Positions 1 to 11,317 of a stretch of DNA of 64,000 bases are shown piece after piece. The stretch's first letter is position 1. The number at the start of each line of letters is the position of its first letter. A program made the position numbers and the translations under genes. The stretch lies in NCBI GenBank assembly GCA_948567375.1, contig OX419756.1, forward strand, positions 23,414,552-23,478,551, in the 5' to 3' direction. Under the pieces are notes generated by a model. It worked only from the letters and a program-made list of their open reading frames with translations. It was not told the origin of the DNA and made no database searches. The stretch is from Lunularia cruciata. Taxonomy: Eukaryota > Streptophyta > Marchantiopsida > Lunulariales > Lunulariaceae.

Positions 1-1003
1 ACGTGTGTTGTCAATTTGGCTCAAGTGGAAAGTTAGTGGGGGATTTGGCAGACAACCATCTTTAGGGTTTATGTCAGATTTTGGTTGGGATTTACGTCAG
101 ATTTTGGCCAGATTTGGAGGAGTTTTGCTAGTTTGGAGGACTTTCGCAGATTTGGAGAAGTTTTGCCAATTTTGGAGGAGGTTCGAAGTGGCAACAAGAA
201 AGGCCTCATTTGGCTGAATTTTGATGTTTTGAGGCATAGGGTTGTGGGCTATGAGAGGCTACGAAGGCCTAGAAGGGCCAGCAAGCCAGCTTGCTGGCGT
301 GAGGCTAGCTAGTTTAGAGTAGATCTTGGTCATTGGTTGGCAAAATCAACCTTTCCTGCTAGATTGTGCGCAACAAGATTTGACCCCTAGATCTCTTGTT
401 CCTAGACTAGTGCCCTAGCCAATTTGTCCACCCTCACTTGTTGTTATAGTGACTGTGCCACTGTTATCTATACACATGTAGCTTTGGCTAGGAGAGGCAG
501 TTTGATCCCATTCTTGGTGATCTTGGTAGCTTAGGACTTAGATACAAACTCCTTTTATGTCAAATGCCAAATGGTGGTAGAGTCAGTCCCGTGTTGTGTT
601 ATGAGATGGAGGGTTTTTGTTTAGATTTCTTGTGATTGGATCCCTTCCATTCTCTGCTTCTTGTTTGTGCACCACGTTTGTGTGAGGTGCCCTGACTTTT
701 GAACGTTGGTGCTCTGGTGTACTCTCGGTGGTGAGGCTGGAGTGATGACCAGTCAGACTACCTTTGTTTCTCTGCGATGAGGCAGGAAGTGATGACCTGC
801 AAACCGTGAGAGTGCATGTTATGATGGCAGGTTACAGGTTGCCCTTACCCCTAGTATAGTTATCTTGGTTAGAGTTACATTAGTGGGTGGTGCTTAGTTA
901 GGGTTGGTACTTGGTGGTGTTGGCATGTGATGGTGTTGGCACTTGCGGTTGCGACTTGCGGTTGCAGTTGGTGGTTCGGGTTTGTTGTTGTGGTTACTTG
1001 GTC
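1..1003 (+). other. C1 leader (untranslated region between 5' terminal repeat and gag)
   Basis: No convincing reading frame. The first 200 bases contain a degenerate short repeat built on a 'tttggagga' theme. The region aligns throughout with C2 36675-37722 on the other strand, so it is element leader rather than host DNA. A hairpin lies at 277-298. Confidence 0.75.
277..298. repeat. Perfect 10-bp inverted repeat in the C1 leader
   Basis: Arms 277-286 and 289-298 are perfect reverse complements around a 2-base loop. The matching place in C2 (around 37365-37385, minus) keeps an imperfect version. A structured leader RNA (packaging or dimerisation signal) is possible but is inference. Confidence 0.6.
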
Positions 1004-2237
1004 ATGACGGAGTTCTTTGGAGATTCTAGAGGAGTTAGCCTTGTAGTACGTAGTAGGTTTACTCAGAGTGGTGCTCGGTATCAGCTTGTATCTCAAGTCC
1101 CAATGAGGAAGGAGATTGACTCGAAGTTGGAGTTTGACACAGGAGCTGATTCAGTTGAGAGTGCACTTGGTGTGTCCGCACCATTGTTGTGGGACATGGA
1201 CGAGATTTATGGGGCCTCCAAAGGCCCTAGGCATTACTCTGGTACAATGGGTACCATTGAGTTGGATGACTTCATTTAGGAGTTTGACAGTTGGTGTGAT
1301 CTGCAGCAAATGCGGAACCCGACTTTGTTCACACCTTTCATGGCATGGAAGGGGTTGTTTCAGCACTTGGAGGGTCCGCCAATGGATGACTACCATGAGT
1401 TCAAGCGAGCTCATTTGGAGGAGATTGAGTTCTGGAGACAGTATTGGTCTCCACACTATGTCTCCATCACTTCAGGCTTGGCGGCCAGGAGTATATCGGC
1501 TAAACTCACGAGTTCTAGCTTGAGTAGTGTTGGTGGAGCTAGTGGAGGTGCACTAGTTGGAGATAGTGCTACTACGAGTGGAGGTACCACTACAAGAGGT
1601 GGTGTGGTACTGGGGTTTAACCCCATGGTGGAGTTCTTCTTATGTTTGAGGCAAAATTACCAGAGAGTGCGGATTGACAAGCTGAGGAGCTTATAGGAGT
1701 TCCAACGGAAGGCTGGAGAGAGCCTACGTGAGGCATACACTTGCATGAGGCGGCTGATCAGTTTCACTCAGGGAGTTATTGAGGCCCAGGCAGTCTAGTT
1801 TTGGTATGGGATACTGGACAGGGAGTTGCAACATAGATTTTGTGATGTTACGTTGTTGCAGGCTACTTTGCACACTTTGGCAGTAGTCTTTGGTTTGGCT
1901 GAGCATATTGAGCTCAATATGGTGGAGGAGAGAGTGGTGACATCTAGATTTGGTAGGGAGACCTCATCCACGGCTATGACTTCTTCTAGAGTGCAGCAGA
2001 GTGCACCACGCCCAGTTGGTTTTCAAGGATAGGGTGGACAGCTAAGATCCGATGGAGCGAGTGGAAGGCCTAGTGGAGTTAGACCCTTACCCTCATTTTT
2101 GAGTCAGCAGCAGCCAATGAGTGGTGGTGTTGCTTGTTGGACTTGTGGTGGACCTCACCATCAAAGAAAGTGTACTCAAGGTAGTGGACCTTATACCTCG
2201 GGTGCATCACAGCCAGCATAGAGGAAGTGTGAGCATT
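1004..2237 (+). pseudogene. gag: C1 gag pseudogene, 5' part
   Basis: Gag of family C. The chosen start (ATG 1004) begins the stretch 'EFFGDSRGVS', which C2 also has from its ATG at 36674. The frame (phase 2) stays open except for stops at about 1277, 1694, 1797 and 2030, most of them explained by C-to-T or G-to-A changes of Gln or Trp codons. A central basic and Ser/Gly-rich stretch is followed by a CCHC knuckle (CWTCGGPHHQRKC, about 2138-2173). A second knuckle begins with 'CEH' at 2228-2236 and is completed only at 42193 beyond the B insertion. The protein would package element RNA. It is non-functional here. Confidence 0.82.
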
Positions 2238-2613
2238 TGTGGTGCCCACATTTTTTGTTTTTTTTCAAAATTAAGGAGAAGAAGTATATAGAGAAGTCGG
2301 ATTGCACCTGTATGGCCGAAGAAGGCAAAGAAAAGAGTCTTCGGGATGAAAACTAAAGTAAAGTGACTTCGGGGCATAAGGCAAAGTACTCGGAAATGCC
2401 TTGTCAGCATACAACCTGAAGTGAATTGTCTTTGTATCAACCCGAGGCGAAGGCAGTCTAACAACCTCTCGTCAGGGCGAGAAGTTCAAGAAGGGGCCAT
2501 TCAAAAACCAGTGGCCCATACGCGCAAAGGTTGATTGACAGTGACAGGTGCATGCCGAAGGTGTGATTTCTTGGTAAAAACTCAAAGTAACAAAAGATGA
2601 AGAAGCGCAACTC

Positions 2614-2620
2614 TATAAAA
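2614..2620 (+). promoter_or_regulatory. TATA box of B 5' LTR
   Basis: TATAAAA, conserved at 38803-38809 in the 3' LTR. A start site about 25-32 bases downstream would fall at 2640-2650, at the very start of the LTR reading frame. Confidence 0.6.
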
Positions 2621-2640
2621 ATTGAACTTGCAACAAAAAA

Positions 2641-5181
2641 ATGTCAAGTAATTTTCCTTTGCCGTTGAGAAGGCGTCTTGCAGGTGATCGTGGGAAGGGA
2701 AATAGAGTTGGAATTGTGTTAGTGCGAAAGGGAGAAGTCATGAGAGTGAAATCGAGAAAGAGTGAGAAGGTAGAAGAGATGGGAGGAGGAAAGAAGAACT
2801 CCAAATTCGTAGTGAGAAATCATGCAATTCGGAGGTTAGATGTAATAGCAAGGATCGAAGTCTTGAGCCGACTTTGGATCACATTTCTAGCATGGAACTG
2901 GAATGTAAGCTTTCCATGCTTCGTGACAGAAATCATCCAAAGCAAGTGTCTTGATGGACAGAGTCGGATTGGAGACTTGTACTTGGGAAGGAAGCAGGCT
3001 CGGAGCAAGGACCCACATTCTTGGGGAAGGGAGAGATAGCTCAAGAGACCCAGGAAGTGAGAGATGCCTTCTCATCAAAGAGGACAAAGAACGGGTATAA
3101 GGTTGAGAGTTACAAAGACCCTGTGAAGAGAGGGATTGTGAGTGCACTAATGGCTATCTTGAAGCCAGAGCAAACCACATATGTGATGAAACACCAAGCA
3201 GTGTTCTTTCACAAGCTTTTCGCAGGAGAACCAATCAATTGGGCGAGGTGTTTTCACAAGAGAACGAGGCAGATGATGTGGAATTTGCGGGATAAGTCAC
3301 CTCCACACTACATCGTGCCGTTTGCAGCACACTTCTACCTCGGGCTCAACTTGCTGAACTCGGCGGAGCAAAATCGGATGGTGTCGCACTTCCATCCTGA
3401 TTTGCAAAAGGAGGTCAACGTCGAGGAGCAGCAATACATCCTGCAAATCAGGAGTACTGACTACTACTACGCAAAGACAGGGAAGAACGTGGAGGTTGTA
3501 GTGAGTACCTTGACTACGAAGAAGAGAAGTTGGCAAGGTGACGCCGAAGACATGAAGAAACCTTGGAAGACACAGAGAGGCAATCTGAGGCGAGGTATGG
3601 TGGTAATCGAGTCGGAGGACGAGGACTCAAAAGGAGATGCCGAGCTCAAAACTGAAGACTCTAAACACGAGGAGGAGCCTGAGCTAACACTGCAAAGTGG
3701 AGATACGAGTAGCGATAGTGATGAAGGGGGAGACATGACATCAGCACCAGTAGCTGAAAAATACGAAGAAGAAGTGCAAGCAAAGATGGAAGCCCAAGAC
3801 AACAGATAGTTGGAAGACAAAGTAAATGTGCCCAAAGAGAAGAAGATCGCAGTGCAGTGCACAAGGAGTGCGATCAAGACGTAAGGCAAAGTGTGAAGCA
3901 AGGCCGAGTAAGGCAAAGGAAGAGGTAAGTGGAAGCTCGGGAAGGGAGGCGTTAATTCCTAAAAGAAGACTGTAGAGAAGAAGGCGAGTATCGGATGAAC
4001 ACAAAGTACAAAGAGAAGTGGCCACTCAAGAAGAAGTAACCCCAAGCAATGGAGTGGAGTACCTATAGGAGGTGGTGTGCCCATTGTTGGAGAAGTTGGA
4101 GTACAAGAAGACGGAACTGCAGTCAACATGTCCAGAGGTAAAGACTGTATTGCAGGTGTTGGCGAGATTAGAAGAAGAAAACTTGGAGTTGAAGAAGAGT
4201 ATAACCCGAGGAGAGGAGGAAAGAGAAGTACTACAAGCGGAGGCAGTAGTAAGAAGTCAGGTAATCAAAGACCTGAAGAGAGAAGTAAGTTATCAAGAGG
4301 ATCTTGTGAAGAAGAGTGACATAGCAAGGGAGAGACAAGTAGCAGAGTATGATATCTTGAAGCAGCAGTTTGTTGATTCAAGAGTAGAGGTAATCCATGC
4401 TATGGCAAGAGTAGCAGCAAAGGATCAAGAGCTCGATAGGGTGATGGAGAGTGTTGAGGAGAAGAAGCAACTCTGGCAAAGAGAGTTGGTGGCACGATAC
4501 AAAGAAGAAGATCGATTACGAGAGTTACTTTGTAATCAGGAGGAGAAGGTTGTTCAGAAGGAGAAGGAGAAGGAGACGGTGAAAGCCGAGTTCAAAGAGG
4601 AGTTGGCAATGTACAGGGAGGACTGGCTTGCAGATCAAGAGTGAGAGAGAAAGATGAGATTAGAGCCAGTGAAGGAGATAGTCCTCAGGATGAACACGAT
4701 GTTGAGTACATAGGCCAACGTTTGGATTGAAGAAACGAGATTGCACGAGTTGAAATTGTTGGTGCAGGAGACGAGGCAAAGACAAGTGAAAGATATTGAT
4801 TTGAATGCCTTACTAATTAGTCTCGGAACTTGTGTAGACAGGAAGATTTTAGAGGTAGAGGATAATATTACAATTAGATTAGACTTAGTGAAAATTGAGA
4901 TAGAAAAGCTTCAAAAAGATGTTAGAGAAAAACCCGAAGTAGATAACATAGGAGTGCAAATGTCTTCAGAGCTACCAATCGAGACATTAGAAAAGAGTAG
5001 GTCGGGCAATGAGGAGTTAGATAGATTGTCCACTAGTGCAATTTCAAATCAGGAAAGAGAATTGCTGGAATTGGTAGAAGAAGTAGAAGATATGAAACCC
5101 GAGGATAGAGTAGTAAGAAGTAAAGTTACTTCCGGTTTGGGTTGGAAAGCCGAGGAAGAAGTAGACATCGGATTGGAGTAG
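2641..5181 (+). pseudogene. LTR-encoded protein of B (5' LTR copy), broken
   Basis: A protein of roughly 800 aa encoded wholly inside the LTR; I do not recognise the family. Part 1 (2641-3039, then 3021-3809 in a shifted frame) is a mixed-charge domain with conserved Trp/His/Tyr patches such as 'NWARCFHKRTRQ' and 'PHYIVPFAAHFYLG'. Next comes an acidic Ser/Glu/Asp-rich linker (about 3600-3800). A long coiled coil follows (4072-4644, then 4741-5181 in the same frame, heptad-like Leu/Glu/Lys), ending 'EEEVDIG'. Breaks: a 40-bp deletion at about 2955-2959 between tggac direct repeats shifts frame; TAG at 3807-3809; a shift near 3870; TGA at 4642-4644; TAG at about 4711. Most stops are single transitions relative to the 3' LTR copy. 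Function unknown; a structural or RNA/DNA-binding accessory role is inference. Confidence 0.75.
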
Positions 5182-5984
5182 TAACAGTTTTGAGATTTGA
5201 AGAGGCAGATATGAAGAGGTGCATTGTCATTTCGGATGACTCTGCAGGTTAGAAGAGTTGTTGTAGAACGGTATAGTTGTTAGAACTGTCGATTGATTCA
5301 CTATTTAAGAATGGCATTTGCAATATCATGTTGTTCAGTGCTCATTATTTCTGAGAATAGATAAAGCAAAGTGCTGTGAAGCAGTGCTCGTTGCTTGAGC
5401 TTGATTCTAAGTATCAACTTTGTCATTGTGTTTGTGAGTGTTTGGAGAAATTCAAAGTGCAAGTCAGTGTGCTTGTTGGCTATTGGATTCCATAGCCTTG
5501 ATCTTCATTTTGTGTGTTTGATCCTGAGTGAAGTGCAATCGAAGCAATGCCTTGACAGATCTGAGAGGAATTGTAGTGTTTGTAGTATTCTGCATTTGTG
5601 AGTGCAGTGCGAGGTTGATGTGAAGCAATTTTGATTGAGGAAGTTGTGCCTTCAATAGAGGAGTGGAACACAATTTTGAGGCAAAGTCGTTTTGCAGTGA
5701 AGTGCCTTTTTCGGAAGAGCTTGAATCATCACAATCAAGATTGTTTGGAAAGATTTGTTGGTGTTGTGATTAATGAGTGTTAATTTGTGACAAGATTGTG
5801 AGTCAGTGCTTGTTATTCTCTTCTAGGTGTGGTTTCTACCTGAGAGATTAAAGACGCAACCAAGAAAAACTACATTGTTACTTTGCCTTGTATTTGACCA
5901 ATTCTGACTCGTATCTCAGTGGGAACAAACTTTACTTACCCGATAACCGCAAAAGTGATATTTGCCTGGTTGTCACATGATTTT

Positions 5985-6002
5985 TGGCACCACTGCCGGG
6001 GA
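5985..6002 (+). other. Primer-binding site of B
   Basis: An 18-base site starting TGG and containing 'gccgggga', 7 bases after the LTR end. It is close to the complement of a plant tRNA-Asp 3' end, as in Athila-type elements, with about three mismatches. The exact primer tRNA is uncertain. Confidence 0.7.
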
Positions 6003-6203
6003 TACAAATCTTGGAAGTGGAAGAATACAAAGCCAAATTCAAAACTAGGTATCAACGCAATATGAATGTTTGCATTGAAAGAACAATGGGAAGAGAGAGC
6101 TTGAAGACGAGCACTGCAGCGTGAAGAAGACAAACATCTGAATGTTCTATCCACTATGGATGAAACCAAACGAGAGGCATTGGACTTTTAACTCCTTCAC
6201 GAA

Positions 6204-8675
6204 GTGCAAGAAGCCTTGCGAGAACTTGACCACAAGAAATGCGAAGGTGGTTGGCAAGGCTACTTTGCATTTCCCTCTTTGTCCAAGAAGAAGAAAGAAT
6301 TGAGTGGCCAAACATATGCATTGCGGCCTTGTACACCGACTTCCTCTAGAGCTGGAAAGGAAGTTGCGTCCTTGAAGAACTTTGTTTGTGAAAAGACAGC
6401 ATGTACACTTATTGAAGACGAGTGTCTACATCTTCTACGCAGAATTCCTTGGTTATCCCGAAGGAATTTTGAGGAACCAATCAAAGGTGTTGAGCCTAAA
6501 TCTTCCACTCGGGTTGAAGTCGACACCCTCATAGTAGAAATTGTCAAAGAAGACCCCACCTTGAATTTGACAAATTGGAATCCTTGAGCTAACACCACGA
6601 CGTCAATATTAGCCAATCTTTCAATTCCGTCAAGTTCAACACTACCTCAGCCGATCCCAGTGCATCGAACGATGACTTTGTTGCTTGTCACCCGACACGC
6701 CTATCAAAAGTACAAGAGAACAGAATAAGACAAAGACCTTGATGAATTCATCAAAGAATTCAAAGTCATCTCCTTTGCTAACAAGGAGCATGACTCGGCG
6801 GATTGACTGAGAATTTTCCCAAGTTTGCTTCGAAAGAAAGCTTGGAGCTGGTACACCCATGTGACCCAGAAGGGGTTCATACCAGCGGACTGGGCAGACT
6901 TGAGAAACAACTTCCTAGAACAATTCCGGGAGGTTGATTACGACACGAGTGTCTTTGCGGCACTCAACGATTTAGACCGCGGCAAGAAGGAGAAGTTGAG
7001 AGACTACTCTGAGTGGTTCATGGCACTATTGAACCGAGTTCCCAAGCAATTGGGGGTGGTGGGTTACTCCAATGCCCAAGCCATTACCTGGTTCCTTGAG
7101 GGACTGTCACCAAAGATACAAATCTTTGCAAGGGAAAGGAATGTAACTTCCCTTGACAAGGTCCTCAAACATGTCGCTCGTTACGAGGCGGCCCACTCTC
7201 ACTCTGCCAGTAACCAAAGAAATTGGGAGAAGAAAGGCAAGAAGCCCAAAAGGAGAGCTTCGTGCAGTACATCCCCTTCTTTGGACGAATCCTCCACGTC
7301 TTTGAGCTCTTCTTTGGAATCCGAAGAAGAATCAAAGCCAAGATGAGTCAGAAGACATGGGGGCAAGAAACCCGTGACTCCTCTAGCCAAGAGTGTAAAT
7401 AAGGCGGATACCAAGTTGGATGCCTTCATCAAGGAGTTTTCAGATTTCAAGATCCAAATGATTGGTGCCAAAGACAGAAGGAAGGCCCCAGCATTCGGGA
7501 GATCGAATGTATGGTGCACCGCATGTGGCAAATCAGGCCACGCCAACACAGAATGCAATACTCGTAATGCATTCCCGGTGCAGCAAATTGATTGGGTTCC
7601 GGGATGGAACCAAGACGAGGATGAAGAGGCTGTGTACCAAACGCAAGAAGTTCAGCCTCAAGCAAGCACATTGTATCAAGGTCCGAGGTTTGGACCCAGG
7701 GAGTATAACCCCAATGATCCTTCACGAAGACCACCAATGAGCAACCAAAATCACCCTCACAATGTTGCACCTGGAGCCTGTTATAATTGTGGTTTGATGG
7801 GACATTGGTCTGCAAACTGTCCCGAGCCAAGAAGGCAAATTAGGTACGTTCCCCTGTGCGGAAATTGTAAAGGATTGGGGCATACAGGCAACCAATGTCC
7901 TCATCCACCGAACCCAAAGCCGCCTGTAAAGTATGTACAGACCCCCGCTGAGCGTGCAGCACTGCAGCCAAAGGGGGATACGAATGTAAATTGCATCACT
8001 CTTGAGGAAGAAAGACCTCAAGAAGGGAGTCCGGCCTCAGAAGGAGAATGGCCGGATCTTGAAATTTTGAAAGTTGAGACACGCTCTAGCAAGAAGAAGC
8101 ATGATCCCAAAGAACTGAGTATGACCTCGTTATCTTCCAAAAAGGCAAAGAGACTGCGCCCAAAGGCAATTTTGTCTGCCAAGGAGGAAAAGGTCCTCGC
8201 AAAAGCCAAAGCTAAAGCCTTGCAGAAAGAACTAACGGAGGCACTACTCAAGACTCGAGAACTGAGTTTGGAAGAGAAGACAAAGACGAAGTCTCCAGTT
8301 TTTCCGGTAGACATCCGATCCAAAGCAAAGAGTCTGATCCAAGCCAAAGTGGGCCAACCCAAGGAACCTCGGGTTAAGGCCATTAGCAAACCCCTCACCA
8401 TTTTGAGGCGTCCCGAAGTCAAGAGGGAACATGGAGAGACTTCGGACCCAAAGCCAAAGGCAAAGACAGTCAAATTGGGAGGAGTTCCTCAATATGATAT
8501 TGTAGCAGATCTGGCAACCACAAATGCCAACATTACATTCAAGCAATTGTGGGAAGATAACAAGCTATACAAGAAGCAGCTGAATTTAGCCCTCAAGAAG
8601 GTGAGGTCGATGTCAAAGAAGGACCTGCCTGCTATCTATCGTATTGAGCAAGAAGATTGGGATCTCCTGAGGTAG
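6204..8675 (+). pseudogene. gag: B gag pseudogene
   Basis: Capsid and nucleocapsid precursor. One frame (phase 0) runs through three open stretches: 6204-6587, 6825-7346 and 7374-8675. The TGA at 7344-7346 looks like a CGA-to-TGA change. Residues from 6825 on ('AWSWYTHVTQKG', 'FLEQFREVD', 'FLEGLSPKI') are typical retrotransposon gag. Three CCHC knuckles start at about 7515, 7779 and 7857. A Lys/Glu-rich tail follows to 8675. The ATG at 6204 is only the first usable one; upstream coding back to ~6060 cannot be excluded. Three knuckles is more than the usual one or two in plant gypsy gag. Confidence 0.8.
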
Positions 8676-9127
8676 ACGCGGAGATTGCCGGGTGCATGAT
8701 CACATCAATACCCATTGACTCTGGGTTTGGTGTGAATGTCATGACCAAAGATACTGCGAATCAACTCGAGTATCACATGTTTGAACCAACACTCCGAGTG
8801 TTGAAGTTTGCAGACCAAACTAGGAGACGGCCATTGGGCATGCTGTCAAACATCACCACGATCATTGGAGGGGTACCCTTCAAGTTGAATTACATTGTGT
8901 TGTGACTAGTGACAAAGACTGGTTACCCTCTATTGATCGGTAGACCCTGGTTGTATCGCGCCCAAGTTGTGGTGGATTGGCACCAACAGAAGTTAAGATT
9001 CAAGGACATTTTGTCCAAAGATCAAAAGCTGGTGACTGTGTTGGATGAAAGTTCACCACCTCGGGGAAACAAGTTCGTTGGAAGAGGAGGACAAATCCAA
9101 AGACTCATCGTCTTCGTCCTCAAATGA
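8657..9127 (+). pseudogene. B aspartic protease pseudogene
   Basis: Retroviral-type aspartic protease that would cleave the polyprotein. The catalytic triad reads D-S-G (8717-8725 region, 'PIDSGFGVNVM'), and the second hallmark 'LLIGRPWL' lies near 8930-8953. It lies in frame phase 2, shifted from gag at about 8670. A TGA at 8903-8905 interrupts it. It overlaps the next frame near 9045-9127, where another shift returns to phase 0. Confidence 0.78.
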
Positions 9128-11030
9128 ATCTGAAGACGAAGTCCAAGTTAACTATTTGGAATGCTACGAGGTGGATGTCAAAGACGAAGATCCATATGAC
9201 CTCACCTTGGGTGAACTTGACTTGGAGGAAGGGGGTTTGATGGCAGCTTGCCTCGGGCTAAGCCGAGTAAGCCACATTGAAGGAGTCATCAACCCCGATG
9301 ACTGTCAAGATGTTTTATTAACTGAAGGAAAAATTTTGAAAATCTCGAAGACAGTCACTTCGGAGGAGTTGGCAGGATACACTGCCATGTTTATAGAATT
9401 CCAGGAAGTATTCGCCTGGTCTATTGATCAAATGCCGAGTATTCCATGAGAATTTGGAGAACACCGGATTGATCTGGTTGAAGGTGCAGTTCCGGTTTGG
9501 CAGCGGCAATACCGCTTGAACCCGAAGTACTCGCTGTTGGTGAAAGATGAAATTGATAAGTACTTAGGGGCCAGAATCATCTTCCTTGTCTTAAGCAGTG
9601 AATGGGTCTCCCCCATTGTCATTGTCCCAAAGAAGAAAACGGGGAAGATCTGAGTGTGCCAAGACTCCCGATAGTTGAACATAGTCACAAGGAAAGATCA
9701 TCATCCCTTGCCTTTTACCGATACAATTTTAAATCAGGTAGCTGGTCATCCTTGTTATAGTTTTCTCGATGGATTTTCAGGGTACAATCAAGTATCCATT
9801 CAAGAAGAAGACAAAGATAAAACTACATTCACAACCAATTGGGGCACTTTCGCTTACAATCAAATGCCCTTTGGGTTGTGTAATGCTCCCGCTACTTTCC
9901 AGCGGATGATGAATTCAATCTTCAAAGATTTCCTGCGCAAATTTGTGGAAGTTTTTATTGATGACTTTTGTGTGTTTGGGCAAAGAGATGTACATTTAGA
10001 TTACCTTTGCCAAAATTTTGAAAGGTGTCGTTTTGCCGGCTTGTCATTACACCCGGAGAAATGCTTCTTTGCAATGAAGGAGGGAAATCTTTTGGGGCAT
10101 CGGGTGTCAAGCCGAGGTATTGAAGTCGATGTTGAGAAGGTCAAGATAATTGCAGCATTGGAATCCCCAAAGAACATCCGGGAGCTGAGAGCCTTCTTAG
10201 GACATGTCGGATATTACAGACGCTTTGTGTCAAACTATGTAGTGCTTGCAGCACCACTTACAAAGCTTCTGAAGAAATCCAAAGACTATCTGTGGGAAGC
10301 AAATCAAGAAGAAGCTTTCCAGGTGTTGAAGAAGAAGCTGGTTGAAGCACCATTGATGAGGGCCCCGAATTGGGATGTCCCTTTTCATGTATATGTGGAC
10401 ACTTTGTCCATGGCCATTGGAGTCATTTTAAGTCAGAAGGACAGAAAGAAGAAGGACTACCCGGTGTATTATGCCAGCCAACAACTTTCAGTTTCTGAAA
10501 AGAACTATTCGACGACTGAAAGAGAAGCACTCGAAATGGTATATGCCTGCAAGAAATTTTGCCATTATCTGTTGGTGTACGAGTTTGTCTTCTATTTTGA
10601 CCATTACGCCTTGCAACATTTGGTCAAGAAGGCAGATTTATCCGGGCAAATTGCAAGATGGATCTTGTTGTTACAAGAGTTCACATATACTGTACAAATA
10701 AGGAAGGGAGCTTCGCATTTGAATGCGGACTTCCTGTCCAGGTTAGAAACTCAAGACCAGGAGTGGGAAATTGATGATCGGTTCCCTGACAAAGAGTTGT
10801 ATCACTTATCAGCAATGCAAAGTACGAGGTATGCAGATGAATATCATTATCTGAATACTCTCCATTGTCTTGAGGGGATGGACCCGGAACAGCAGGCAGT
10901 CTTTCTCAGGAAAATGGGGCCGTACCAGCTTAAACACAACATTTTATTTAAGATGGGCGAAGACGAAGTACTTCGGCAATGCTTGGAGTCATACGAAGTA
11001 GGAGGAGTGATTCGTAGGAGGAGTGATTGA
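9045..11030 (+). pseudogene. pol: B reverse transcriptase and RNase H pseudogene
   Basis: Phase 0 throughout. An acidic Ser/Glu linker (9090-9240) leads into the RT. The RT contains 'PFGLCNAPATFQ' and the catalytic 'FIDD' with Asp codons at 9960-9962 and 9963-9965. RNase H follows ('YVDTLSMAIGVILSQ', 'TTEREALEMVYA', and 'YFDHYALQHL' with the third acidic site). Three nonsense codons (about 9447, 9652 and 9672) sit just before the RT core. Each is explained by one C-to-T or G-to-A change, and two of them replace Arg or Lys in the conserved 'VC.D.R.LN' box. A 16-bp tandem duplication at the end knocks the integrase out of frame. Confidence 0.87.
10998..11029 (+). repeat. 16-bp tandem duplication causing a frameshift in B pol
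   Basis: Units 10998-11013 and 11014-11029 differ only at the last base. Because 16 is not a multiple of 3, the reading phase moves from 0 to 1 between RNase H and integrase. Confidence 0.85.
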
Positions 11031-11317
11031 ATCTTTACACTCCAAAGCATCAAGAGGACACTATGCTCTGAAGAATACTGTAAAGAAAATTTATTTGGTA
11101 GGGTATTGGTGGCCTACAATGTACAAAGACGTGCATGCTCATATCCAAAGCTGTGATGCTTGTCAGAGAACGGGGAAGCCAATAGCTACTTCTCAATGGC
11201 CTGTGAGACCAATTTTGCCTTTGGCTCCATTTGAGAAATGGGAGATTGATTTTGTGGGTCCCATTCAACCTGTGACCCGAGTCACAAGAAAGTGATACAT
11301 TTTGGTTTGCACTGACT
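11023..11317 (+). pseudogene. B integrase pseudogene, N-terminal part
   Basis: The HHCC zinc-binding domain is visible (His pair in 'LHSKASRGHYALK', Cys pair in 'SCDACQRTGKP'), followed by the start of the catalytic core 'WEIDFVGP'. One TGA at 11294-11296 precedes 'YILVCTD'. The first Asp of the DDE triad lies in the 'TDYATK' motif, which is cut exactly here by A1. The frame resumes at 19150. Confidence 0.85.

Larger units (their letters stand above)
1..2237 (+). mobile_element. C1: family-C Ty3/gypsy element (DNMT/PHD type), left segment
   Basis: Left part of a long gypsy-type element whose first ~720 bp lie outside the window: position 1 aligns with about 37722 of the reverse-strand copy C2. 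The segment holds the untranslated leader and most of gag. It stops at 2237, where the B element begins, and continues at 42188 (TSD acatt 42188-42192, then coding from 42193). Removing B and one TSD copy restores the gag frame exactly, inside the second zinc knuckle. Many in-frame stops show that the copy is dead. Confidence 0.9.
2238..5977 (+). repeat. B 5' LTR (3740 bp)
   Basis: Begins tgtggtgccc and ends ggttgtcaca; the PBS follows 7 bases later. It matches 19998-20028 plus 38448-42187. The length is far above the few hundred bp to ~1.5 kb usual for plant gypsy LTRs. U3 is about 400 bp; a TATA box lies at 2614-2620 and a long reading frame starts right after it. From 5182 to 5977 there is no ORF of note. 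Confidence 0.93.

Noticed and set aside
3467-3916. Ser/Leu-rich minus-strand ORFs opposite the B LTR protein (also 39376-40182)
   Set aside because: Shadow frames of the acidic, Glu/Lys-rich coding strand; not conserved as proteins beyond what that implies.
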